This document shows positions 23,401 through 33,818 of a stretch of 64,000 nucleotides of DNA, one piece after another. Within the stretch, counting starts at the first letter, position 1. Every line of letters starts with the position of its first letter. Below the pieces are notes generated by a model. The model was not told the DNA's origin and ran no database searches. It saw only the letters and a list, made by a program, of their open reading frames with translations. Source of the stretch: Dactylis glomerata. Lineage: Eukaryota > Streptophyta > Magnoliopsida > Poales > Poaceae. The stretch lies in assembly GCA_007115705.1 (NCBI GenBank), contig QXEO01000156.1, forward strand, positions 434,001 to 498,000, read 5' to 3'. The translations under genes were made by a program, and so were the position numbers.

Positions 23401-25214
23401 TTCAACCACCTGATTGGAATTTACCTTTTGAAATTATGTGTGATGCTAGTGATTTTGCTGTTGGTGCTGTTCTTGGACAGCGCGTAGATAATAAGTTGAA
23501 TGTTATTCATTATGCTAGTAAGACTCTTGATGCTGCTCAGAAGAATTATGCTACTACTGAGAAAGAGTTTCTTGCTGTTGTTTTTGCATGCGATAAGTTT
23601 AGATCTTACATTGTTGATTCTAAAGTCACTATTCATACTGATCACGCTGCTATTAGATATCTTATGACTAAGAAGGATGCTAAGCCTAGGCTTATTAGAT
23701 GGGTGTTGCTTTTACAAGAGTTTGATTTGCATATTGTAGATAGGAAAGGTGCTGAAAATCCTGTGGCTGACAACTTGTCTAGATTGGAAAATATTTCTTT
23801 TGATCCTATTCCTGTTAATGATAGTTTTCCAAATGAACAGTTGGCTGCAATTAATGCAACTTCACGGGACCTTCCTTGGTATGCTGATTATGCTAACTTT
23901 ATTGTTTCCAAGTATTTGCCTCCGACCTTTACAGCTCAGCAAAGAAGAAAATTCTTCTATGATTTGAGGCATTATTTTTGGGATGACCCACATTTATATA
24001 AAGAAGGAGTTGATGGTATTATGAGAAGATGCGTACCGGAGTACGAGCAACAAGAGATATTAAGAAAATGCCATAGCAGTGCTTATGGAGGGCATCATGC
24101 TGGAGATAGAACCGCACAGAAGGTTCTACAATCAGGTTTTTATTGGCCAACCCTCTTTAAGGATGCCAGAAGGTACATTTTATCTTGTGATGAATGTCAA
24201 AGAGTTGGAAATATTTCTAGACGCAATGAAATGCCTATGAATTACACTCTTGTTATTGAACCGTTTGATTGTTGGGGATTTGACTTTATGGGTCCTTTTC
24301 CTCCTTCAAAAGGCTATACCCATATACTTGTTGCCGTCGATTATGTTACTAAATGGGTAGAAGCCATACCTACAAAGAGTGCCGATGGTGAGACTTCGTT
24401 AAAGATGCTTAAGGATGTTATTTTTCCTAGGTTCGGAGTGCCTAGATATCTTATGACTGGCGGAGGTTCTCATTTTATTCACGGTAGTTTTAGAAAAACT
24501 CTTGCTAAGTATGATGTCAATCATAGAATTGCTTCTGCTTATCATCCCCAAACTAGTGGGCAGGTAGAGCTTTCAAATAGAGAGATCAAGTCTATCTTGC
24601 AGAAGACTGTTAGTAGATCTAGGAAAAACTAGGCTAGTAAGTTAAATGACGCTTTATGGGCTTATAGAACTGCTTATAAGAATCCCATGGGTATGTCTCC
24701 TTATAAGATGGTTTATGGAAAAGCGTGTCACTTGCCCTTAGAATTAGAACACAAAGCTTTTTGGGCAGTGAGAGAGCTTAATAGAGATTTTAAACTAGCC
24801 GGTAAGAAAAGGTTGTTAGATTTGAGTTCTCTAGATGAGTGGAGAAACGAAGCGTATGAGAATGCCAGACTTTTCAAAGAGAAAGTCAAGCAATGGCATG
24901 ATAAGAGAATTCTTAAGAGAGAGTTCCATGTTGGTGAGAAAGTTTTATTGTATAGGTCTCGTCTCAGATTTTTTGCAGGTAAATTACTTTCTAAATGGGA
25001 AGGACCATATGTTATTGTGGAAGTGTACCGCTCAGGTGCTATTAAGATTGCTTCATTGAAAGATGATTCTACACAAGTGGTGAATGGGCAAAGACTCAAA
25101 CATTATATTTCTGGAGATTCTTATAATGAAGATGTTGACGTTATTGAAACAGTTTCTCCAGAAGATTACATCCAAGACAAACTGCAGGAACCTGCAGAGT
25201 TCGTTTTTGAATAG
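20484..25214 (+). pseudogene. Gypsy gag-pol polyprotein, one in-frame stop and an altered integrase site
   Basis: I take the ATG at 20484 (MENSPFGF) as the start; the frame is open 66 bases further up, but that part is leader-like. Order: gag capsid (about 20590-21060); protease with DIGAS (21681-21695); reverse transcriptase (about 22500-23100) with an intact FMDD at 22995-23006; RNase H (CDASDFAVGAVL, TEKEFLA, HTDHAAI; about 23430-23790); integrase zinc-binding region (HSSAYGGHH and CDEC); catalytic core from DFMGPFP; and the C-terminal domain to 25214. A TAG at 24630-24632 interrupts the integrase, and the frame continues unchanged after it. The second catalytic Asp of the integrase (usual block DGGSHF) is Gly here (24459-24461). 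The protein family copies element RNA and inserts the DNA into the genome. Confidence 0.92.
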
Positions 25215-25331
25215 GTAACAGTTCTAGTCAGAAAAGTTTCGCGAAAAGTTCTTCCTTTAATATTTTTGCTGTTTTTAATAAATATGAAAAATCACGAGAC
25301 GAAAACGGGGAGAAAGAGAAGTCCGTGTGCA

Positions 25332-25385
25332 TCTCACACACGGGTGGCGCGGGCCCACCCCTGGCCGCGCCACCCCTGTGTGAGA
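25332..25385. repeat. GC-rich inverted repeat (21-bp arms) after pol
   Basis: The arms 25332-25352 and 25365-25385 pair with one mismatch around a 12-base loop. A related GC-rich inverted repeat sits in both LTRs of this element (about 19135-19190 and 27880-27935). A conserved RNA hairpin is possible (inference). Confidence 0.75.
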
Positions 25386-25552
25386 ACACCTCGGAACTCT
25401 TTTCCGTCCCGGTTTCCTCCTGTGACTTCGTTTCGATGTATAATTTTCGCCTATTTAACCCTCCGGAGTCCCCGAGGTCTGTATATCGTTTTCTCGTCGA
25501 GTTTTGTTTCGAGCTGTTTCTGTCAGGAGTTGATCTTAAGCTTTGGGAAGTC

Positions 25553-25912
25553 ATGGCCTCTTCAAGCGGGGACAAGGAGAGGACACCTCCGGAGGATGAT
25601 CACCAAAATCCTAGGCTGAAGGAGGGACAGATTACCACTGGATCTAGGACAAGAGAACCTACTTTAGTAGGATCGATTAACACTGGACGCGTTTTTTCTC
25701 ATAATTTGCAGGGACCAATACCACCAGTTCTTGACCTCAGCTCCTACCCTGCATCAGTGGAAGCCCTTCGGGTCACCAATGAGTTGAGCGATAAATATCG
25801 AGCTCTTAGGATGGAGGTGGAGATACTTCGAGAGGAGAACAATAGGCTTCGCAGGATGCTAGAGAATTTTCTCACCCCAATCATGATTGCACCGCCACCG
25901 CCAAAGGAGTAA
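25553..25912 (+). CDS. Accessory ORF downstream of gypsy pol, coiled-coil, function unknown
   Basis: An ATG at 25553 (MASSSGDKERTPPEDD) opens a frame of 119 codons ending at 25912, about 340 bp after pol and in the same orientation. The frame is open upstream to about 25325, but that part covers the GC hairpin and is unlikely to be translated. The N-terminal half is polar and low in complexity. Residues around 70-105 (SDKYRALRMEVEILREE, NNRLRRMLENFL) have heptad-spaced Leu/Ile and many charges, which predicts a coiled coil. The end is a short proline run (APPPPKE). It is not an envelope-like protein, since no signal or membrane segment is seen. It would need a spliced or separate transcript. 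I do not recognise a family. Confidence 0.5.
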   Translation: MASSSGDKERTPPEDDHQNPRLKEGQITTGSRTREPTLVGSINTGRVFSHNLQGPIPPVLDLSSYPASVEALRVTNELSDKYRALRMEVEILREENNRLRRMLENFLTPIMIAPPPPKE

Positions 25913-27589
25913 TTCGTCATCGGTATAGGCATCCCCTTGGCTTGTTCCAAGCTTGGGGGAGTGCCGCGGTATCACATCATTACCTTTTGTTCATTTACTT
26001 TTCAAGTAGAGTCTTATCATGAATAGAGAAGTTATCATATGGAATAGTTTGCAGTTGGAAGTATCCTCCTTAGTTAGTTATCTTTGTATCCTTTGGTGTG
26101 AGTTGCGGTAATGAAATATTAATGAGAAGTTTTATCGTTTACTTTTCGCACACTTTATGTTAGTCTGCAATCTCTCTTATGTGACTAGTCTTGTTGATTG
26201 GTATTGGTATCACATTGGGAGCATGAGTAGATTTAGTTGGTTTTGGCAAACCTAGCTTGGTCAGTAGCAACTTTACTTTGAGGTTTGAGTAGAAAAGAAT
26301 GAAGAAGTGTTTGTAGTTACATCACTTCAGTTTTCCTTATGTTTGGCTTATAAGCATTGTTATTCTTAAAGTTAAAATCGTTGTACCTTCAAGGGAGTTT
26401 GCATGATTGTTCTTATTATGTGTATGTTTGTTTGTTTCATGCAACTCTTATGCTTGCTACCCAACCTTGCTAGCCAAAAACCTGTACTGAGAGGAAATAC
26501 TTCTCGTGCATCCAATTCCCAAAAGCCAAGTTACTTGCAAAGAGTCCACTATAAATTTCTATGCATGGTATTTTAAGCCATTCCAAGTAAATTTTCATGT
26601 GCTACCTTTCAAAAACTTTCAAATACTTCTCATTTTGTGCCACTGTTTTTAGCTCATGAGGACGTAGTGGATGGGTTTGTTATCTTCCATACTAAATTAA
26701 GTACCCCTCGACTAGGCAGCTTCATCTGCTCGTCATTAATTTGGCAAGGGAGCTGGTCAGACCATTATAATCTTAATTCTAAAAGAAAGAAAAAAGGCAC
26801 TCCTCCAATGGATTGTGAAAGTTGGTCGGCACCCGATGGAATCGGTTAGCCATGGTTTGAGAAAGGAAAAAGGTGGGGAGGAGTGCAAAGCTATAAAAGA
26901 GCACCAAAGTGCCAATTAATTAAACATCTCGGAACCGCTCTCACTTGTTTAGTATGGAAGATATCAAGAACTCCGTTGCTAGTCGTTGACAAAAGCAACC
27001 ACCTCTCAAAACAATTTTTTACCTCTGTTTTACAAATGAAAAGTTCTAGCACATGTGTTAATCCCTGCTTCCCTCTGCGAAGGGCCTATCTTTTACTTTT
27101 ATGTTGAGTCAACCTATTTCCCTCTATCTCAAGCAAGCGTTTGAGTTGTTATGTTTCACTCATCCCTATGTTGATCCGTTTAATCATGTTTATTACCTGC
27201 CTTGTTTTGTATAATGCTTTTGTCTGAAGGAATATATCTTTGAAAGCTTTCTTTGAATGCAAAAGTTTACTTTGTTGAGCATATAGTCTTTGCTATATTA
27301 GCTCTGTTTTAAAAGACTCCGTTTAAAAAGAGAGAACAGCTTGTTCTCCATTCTTTGACCAAGAACTAAGGTTTGCCATTGCCAATTATAATTTACCTTG
27401 TGCATCCTTATATATGATTCCCTTTTACCTATTGCAAGTTTACATCTTATAAAGGGAAGTTGCTGTCTATTGTAATTTGTGCCTTAGTGAATGTGATGCT
27501 TCTTGTCCGTATTTTGATTATCGACACTTCACTCCATAAACCTGTGGTCATGTTTACCGAGTTTAGTTTTCGCTTGGGGACAAGCGAGG
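25913..27589 (+). other. Long non-coding 3' region of the inner gypsy
   Basis: This is AT-rich and I find no gene in it. The open frames are short and not domain-like. Long untranslated 3' regions are common in large plant gypsy elements. Confidence 0.6.
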
Positions 27590-27605
27590 TCTAAGCTTGG
27601 GGGGT
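27590..27605 (+). other. Polypurine tract of the inner gypsy
   Basis: The run TCTAAGCTTGGGGGGT lies directly before the TG of the 3' LTR. It shares AAGCTTGGGG with the tract of the gag-only element. Confidence 0.8.
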
Positions 27606-29115
27606 TGATACGTCCAATTTGCATCACTATTTTGTATCATAATTTACTGTTATTCATTGATATATTTCATATTTAGACATGATACTTATGTTATTTCCTT
27701 TGCTTTCACATGTTTAATGATCATCGGAGGAGCTGCTGCCGGAGTCAGGATTCTGCTGGAAAAAGGACCATCAGGAGACCATATTTTGAAGATCAGGAAA
27801 ATTCCAGAAAAATACCCAGAAATTATAATTTCCCAGAAGACTCACGGAGCCAGAAGGAGGAGTCGAGAGGGGCCAGGGGTAGCCCACACGCTAGGGCGGC
27901 GCGGCCAGCCCCCTGGCCACGCCAGCCCTGTGTGAGGGAACCCTGGCCCACCTCTGGTCTCGCCCCTCCGCGTACATCATCGTCCTCGAAAACCTAAGTC
28001 AAGGGGGGGGGGTTCAGAGTTAGACACAGCCGCCTCTGCGGGGCGGAGAACACCAGAGAGAGAAAGCTCTCCAGCAGAGAGAAATCTGCCAGGGAAATTC
28101 CTTCCCGGAGAGGGGAGATCGTCGCCATCGTCATCATCATCGCATCGGACTTCATCGGGATCATCATCATCATCTCCATCACCAGCACCTTCATCTCCAC
28201 CATCACCTCGCCATCCCGCTGTAACATCCTGAGTTGGATCTTGTTATATTCATAGGGGAAACTTTCCCGGTGTTGATTACTCTTGTAGTTGATGCTATTG
28301 AGTGGAACCGTTGAATTGAGGTTTATGTTCAGATTGTTATTTACCATTATTTCACCTCTGATCATGATCCATATGATGTCTTGTGAGTAGTTCGTTTAGT
28401 TCTTGAGGACATGGGAGAAGTCAAGATGTTAGTAGTGAATTATTGTTGAGAAATATTTAATGGTTTGATATTGTTGTGGTGCTATTTCACTAGTGGTGTC
28501 ATGTGAACGTCGACTACATGATACTTCACCATTTATGGGCCTAGTGAGATGCATTGTGTATTTGGTCACCGATTGTGGGGTTGCTGGAGTGACAGAAACC
28601 TAAACCTCCGTTGGGAAACCATTGCACCAGGGAGCGTAGGATCCTAGATCTTAAGGCTGTGGTTAGATTTATCTTAATTACTTTCTTGTATTTGCGGATG
28701 CTTGCAAGGGGTATAATCACAAGTGTGTATTTATCCTAGTAAGGGTAGTGCGCTAGCACAGGTTCACCCCCATAACACTTACCAAATCAATAAATACTAT
28801 TGGCTCTATGAAGCGAAAGCTCTTGACAGAAACCTCCCGTGTGTCCTCGAGAACGTTTGGTTATTATAAGAACACAACCGGCTTGTCCTTTGCTGAATAA
28901 AGGATTGGGCCACTTGCTGCAATTGTTACTACTGTCTTTTATTTACTCGCACTTTATTTACTCGTATTACCAAATACTCCTGAAAACCTGTTTGCTAGTA
29001 TTTACAGTGATTCCTTGATCAAAACTGCTCATCAACACCTTCTGCTCCTCGTTGGGTTCGACACTCTTATTTATCGAAAGTACTACGATACACCCCCTAT
29101 ACTTGTCGGTCATCA
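27606..29115 (+). repeat. 3' LTR of the inner gypsy
   Basis: It has the same length as the 5' LTR and is about 99% identical by eye. Most differences are C/T or G/A changes, as expected from deamination of methylated DNA. GATGC follows at 29116-29120. Confidence 0.95.
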
Positions 29116-29120
29116 GATGC

Positions 29121-31158
29121 ATCATCGAATGTTCACTATGGGCATGCTGTAAATTTCCACCATGAATTATGCATGGCTTAGATTAGCGGCCCAGTCATTT
29201 CTCTAACACATATACAAACTCCATGATCCCGCAAGATTCCCAACTTATTTCACATCGCGAGTATCCATAAACAAAAGATCACGATATCAACTCAAATAAG
29301 AAAGTGCAATGTTGAAAGCATACCCCATGACGGCATGGCTGGGCTAATTTCCAACTTACAACTTGCAAGCATAACAACTCAACATAAGAGAACCACAATG
29401 TCAAAATTTTAAAACGAGAAAAGTAAAGTGTGCCATCAGGTTCGTGAGAGCTTTAGTGACCAATTTTCACATAATACCAAAAAGTGTTTAATTTGAAGGA
29501 TAGATAAAAGCAGGTCAAATGTACTTGGAATAGCAAATTGCTAATAGGTATGTATGGTGGACACATTGGAACAACTTGGTTTTTAGGAGTTGGATGCACG
29601 AGTAGAGCTCATACTCAGTACAAAATGAGGGCTAGCAAAAGATTGGGAGCGACCAACTAAGAGAGCAATAACGGCCATAATCATGCAAGGCGACAAAGCA
29701 ATATTAAAAGAAGCATAAGATGGCATCAAAAGTCAAAAACTAAATGATCATAGAGGCTATAGGCGACTTATTTTGTAGTCAATATGTGTAAGCATGTGCC
29801 AAGTCAACCCAAATAAAGCATCAAAGGAGAAAACCAAATTAATGCTTCCAAATAATAAAAACAACGCATGATTTTTTCAAAGGCTCATTAAGCAATCTCA
29901 GTCATTTGAGACAAATCATGCTACAGCAAAAATCACTAATCATACTATCAAAACGCAATCAAGCATGGCATGCAAAAGCCTAAGCCGCAGTCTACACAAG
30001 CTCCTTTTTGTACCACCTTTTTGCATGAAACTTTTTCTCTTTTCCAACACCATTCGAACTTTTTATAAACAACTCTTTTGATGAAAACCAACATGGACCA
30101 GAGGTCAAAATACACCTTGATGCAAAGATAAAACAAGATCTAAACAAAAATCAAGGTGAAAAACAAAGGCTAAACGCAGTAGCAGAAAAAGAGAACACTC
30201 GTTGAACGATAAGACTGAAAACTAGAGTGTTCTTGGCAATGAAAAACGGAGTTCATCTCCTCCAAAAAGAACATGATGTGATCCAACCATTTATTGCAGC
30301 AACAAAACAAAATAAAACTGAAAGCAAAAGTAAAGACGCTCCAAGAAAAACGCATAATGCATGAAGCAATAAAAATATAGTGTGTTGAAAGGTGACCTGA
30401 TTTTTCTCGATGAAGAAGGAGGTGCCTCGGGGCATCCCCAAGCTTTGACGCTTGTACTTCTTGGATATTTCTTGGGGTGATATGCGCATCCCCAAGCTTG
30501 AGCTTTTGTCCATTCTTCATCTCATCTCATCATTCTCCAATCCCTACACTTGAAAACTTCCTTCATACAAAACTAAACACAATTCTATTAGCAACATTAG
30601 TGTAAGCATAGTAATAAATCAACCCTTTTTGCTTCAGGTTTCAACTCAAAACCACCACATATAAACCATATAATACTGTAGCAATTTCCCCAAAAGTTCC
30701 GTGATCAAAAGAACTCAAAAAGAAAGCGATAAAGCGGCAAACACAAATATTGGCAGAAATCTGTCAAAACAGAACAGCTGACGAAGGTCGATTTTTAGAA
30801 GGTTTTTTGTTGCTCAAATCAAAAAGTGTTCAACTAATGAAAGTTTGGATATAACCTGGGTCATATGCACAAGAAATCGCAGGTCCAAAAGATATACAGA
30901 GAATTTTCACGAATTTTTACGGTGCAGCACTGAAAACTGTTTCAGGATAGCAACATCCCCAAATCTTACCTCACTCAAATTAGAGGCTTCTCTTGGCACA
31001 AAAACGAAATAAAAAGGATAAGGAGCGGTTATTACAGTAGTAATAACTTCCAAGACTCAAATAAAAGAAAAAGAACTGAATGTAAAAACATTGGGTTATC
31101 TCCCAAGAGTGCTTTTCTTTAACGTCTTTGAGCTAGGCGCAGTAATTTGCAAAGATGC
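29121..31158. other. Non-coding internal part of the gag-only gypsy
   Basis: This is AT-rich and shows no coding signal of the pol type on either strand. It contains two extra copies of the polypurine-tract 14-mer (30432-30445 and 30486-30499). Protease, reverse transcriptase and integrase would be expected here in an autonomous element but are absent. Confidence 0.75.
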
Positions 31159-33678
31159 TTATGTGGGCGCCATATAAGAGCTTAAGGAAAAGGCACCATA
31201 TAAGAACTTGAAGCAATAGAGAGCATAAAAAAGCAAATGTGAAAGACATTTAAATCTGAACCACTTCCTATGAAAAATAATCTTGTAAAGAGACAAGTCA
31301 TGAAAGCGCAAAGCAAAAAGCATAGGAAGGCAAAACAAGTACAACTTCAAGAGTTGCAACATAAAGAGGGGAAACTCAATATTGTTGAGATCCATCAAAC
31401 CATGTTTCCCTCTCTCATAATAACTTTCAGTAGCTTCATGAACATAACTAACAATATAACTATCACATAAAGCATCCCTATCATGAGCCATATGCATAAA
31501 AGAATTAATACTCCCCACATGAACAATCATAGTAGGAGCAGATTCAACAGAATAATTATTCTCATCACCATAATCATCAAAAACAGGAGGCATATTGTAA
31601 TTATAACTAATTTTTTCCTCAAAAGTAGGTGAACTGAAAATATTATACCCATCATCATAACCATCATAAACTAGAGGTTTAGTATCATCGCAAGCTAGAG
31701 AACAGCTATTTCGCAAAGCATATTCATCAAACATATCATCATAAGAAGGAACATGGATAGTACTAATGGTACAACAATTATTAACCTTAGAATTGGTATC
31801 AAAAAGATTTTCAATATCAAAAGTAGAATGCTTTTCCCAATCATGATCACTAACATAGGTAACAGGCATGAGAACATCATCGCAATCAGAATTATCATAA
31901 ACTATAGCAGGATCATAATGCTTAGGGGATGATACCGTGTCCTCTCGCCTTTTACTCCTCTTCGTCTTCTTCATACTCTTCTTACTCTCTCCTTTAGGAG
32001 GGAGAGACTTGAAGGGCATCTTCTCCACATATCCTTTAGGAGAGAAAGGCATCTTCTCCACATAATCTGGTTTACTGACAGAAACAACAGAAGAAACTTT
32101 GGAGGATTCCTCCTCTCTATTAATAAGATAGAAATATCTATTAGTCCTGTCATAGCTTGGCAAAACATCATGTTTTATAAGATTCTGTATGTAAGAATTT
32201 GCGAGGCAATCTTTAGCACAATAGAGACGACAACCACGAAGGGTGCTATTAATATCAACATCTCTCATATCAACCAAAGAAATCTTTCTAGATATCTCTT
32301 CACACTCCAAAAACATAGTAAGCTTATCATGCTGATTGAGAGTAATCTTGTCATCATAATACAAATTTGCGGTACTCATTCGATTAAAAGAGCATTGAAA
32401 ATTAAAGTGACCCGTTTTATCGCAAAGTTCACAAAGAAAAGGATAAAGCTCACAAACTCTTTCACCAAGCTCATCTAGAGCCCTGAGCCACATTCGGGTT
32501 TCTTCATTTGCATGGTGGACACAATAATATTCCTTGTTGTAACTCTGTTCACAAGGTCTATGTACTCCACAAAAATTAACATGCTTATAGGAAATAGGAC
32601 TTTCAGAAGTTCGAGCATTTTTATTGCAATCATCAACAACAATATCATTTTCTACGCAAGTGTCCTTAAAAGGTTCATGATATACGTCCCCATTTCCTTT
32701 AGGAACATTAATATGGGAAGCAAAGGTTTTAAAGCAATCAATCATAATTTGAGGATCAAGACCATACTTAGCACTAAGCTCTTGAAAATCAACAGTTTCA
32801 GCGAAAGACTTAATGCAATCAAACTCATAATTCATACCTGATCCTTTACCTTTGTCGCTATCCCAACCTTCAATGTTGTTTTGAATTGTTTCAAGCAGAT
32901 CCCACTTGGTGTCAACATCCTTGCTTGTGAAAGACCCATCAAATCATGCATCTAGATAGTCCTTGTAATATCCTGAAAGCCTTGCATAAAAATTATTAAT
33001 AACAATATTACGGGGAAGATCATGAATAGGACATTTGTGCATTAGTAACTTAAATCTTCCCCACGCTTGGGCAATGCTTTCTCCCTTATGCGGATGAAAA
33101 TTATAAATGTAATTCCTATCTTTATAAGCCTCACTAGAAGGATAGAATTTGGAATAAAAGAGAGGTACAATTTCCTCCCAGTCAATAGATCGACCATCCT
33201 TCAGTGTTTTATACCATTCCTCAGCTCTGCCTTTCAGTGATAAAGAGAATAGCTTCTTCTTAACTTGGTTCATTGAAATACCTGCACACTGAAACAACTC
33301 ACATAATTCATGTATAAAGAGCAAATGATCACCAGGATGGACAGTTCCATCTCCTAAATAGCAGTTATTCATAGCACGGTCGACAATTTTCATAGGTATT
33401 TTAAAAGGATGAGGAGCACAAGCATCATTAGAAACATCACATATGGGAGATAAAATATTATCAGAGCAAACTTTCTCCACTAAAGTTGGAGAACTAAAAA
33501 TATCATGCTTAACAAAACCAGCTTCCCCAAGCTTAGACTTTTCTGTAGCATTAGCAATAACGGTATTCAAAGCATTCGTACTAATAACATTGCTATGTGA
33601 AATAAGCTCCAAAGGTTTTTCAATTTTCTCTTCAAATCTAAACTCAAGAAAAAGACTAAAGAACTCTTTACTTTCCAT
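31159..33678 (-). pseudogene. Gag-type polyprotein of the gag-only gypsy, one in-frame stop
   Basis: The frame starts at 33678 and runs to 31159 (about 840 codons), with a single in-frame TGA at 32944-32946. The N-terminal part (to about 32950) contains the gag capsid region with the blocks CAGISMNQVKKKLFSLSLKG and AQAWGRFKLLMHKCPIHDLP. It is clearly homologous to the gag of the inner element (about 20690-21060). The second part (from 32835) carries a CELCDKTGHFNFQC zinc-knuckle-like motif, Lys/Ser-rich and Asp/Tyr-rich segments, and a hydrophobic C-terminus (about the last 70 residues, including LFMLQLLKLYLFCLPMLFAL). No DTG protease motif, [F/Y]xDD or integrase motif is present. Gag would form the particle that packages element RNA (family knowledge). 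The long tail has no clear family. Confidence 0.8.
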
Positions 33679-33790
33679 TAAGCCTAACTAGTGAAAATAA
33701 AAACAAGAAACAAAAAGATATAATTGCAGAATCTAAAGGAAATAACTCCGAGCACTCACATAGGAGGATGCGAGTACCTTTTACCTTACC

Positions 33791-33808
33791 TCCCCGGCAA
33801 CGGCGCCA
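33791..33808 (-). other. Primer-binding site (tRNA-Asp type)
   Basis: The minus strand reads TGGCGCCGTTGCCGGGGA, complementary to the 3' end of plant tRNA-Asp over 18 bases. It lies ten bases inside the 5' LTR. Confidence 0.88.
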
Positions 33809-33818
33809 GAAAAGAGAT

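Larger units (their letters stand above)
18861..29115 (+). mobile_element. Complete autonomous-type Ty3/gypsy element, innermost insertion
   Basis: Two LTRs of exactly 1510 bp (18861-20370 and 27606-29115) are flanked by the target duplication GATGC (18856-18860 and 29116-29120). Between them lie a primer site, gag-pol (20484-25214), an extra ORF (25553-25912), a long non-coding 3' region and a polypurine tract. I count about 16 LTR differences by eye (about 1%), so it is the youngest element in the nest. The gag resembles that of the surrounding gag-only element. A stop codon and an integrase active-site change make this copy defective. Confidence 0.95.

Noticed and set aside
33791..33808. 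tRNA gene fragment suggested by the tRNA-Asp match
   Set aside because: The match is the reverse complement of only 18 bases next to an LTR, so it is a primer-binding site.
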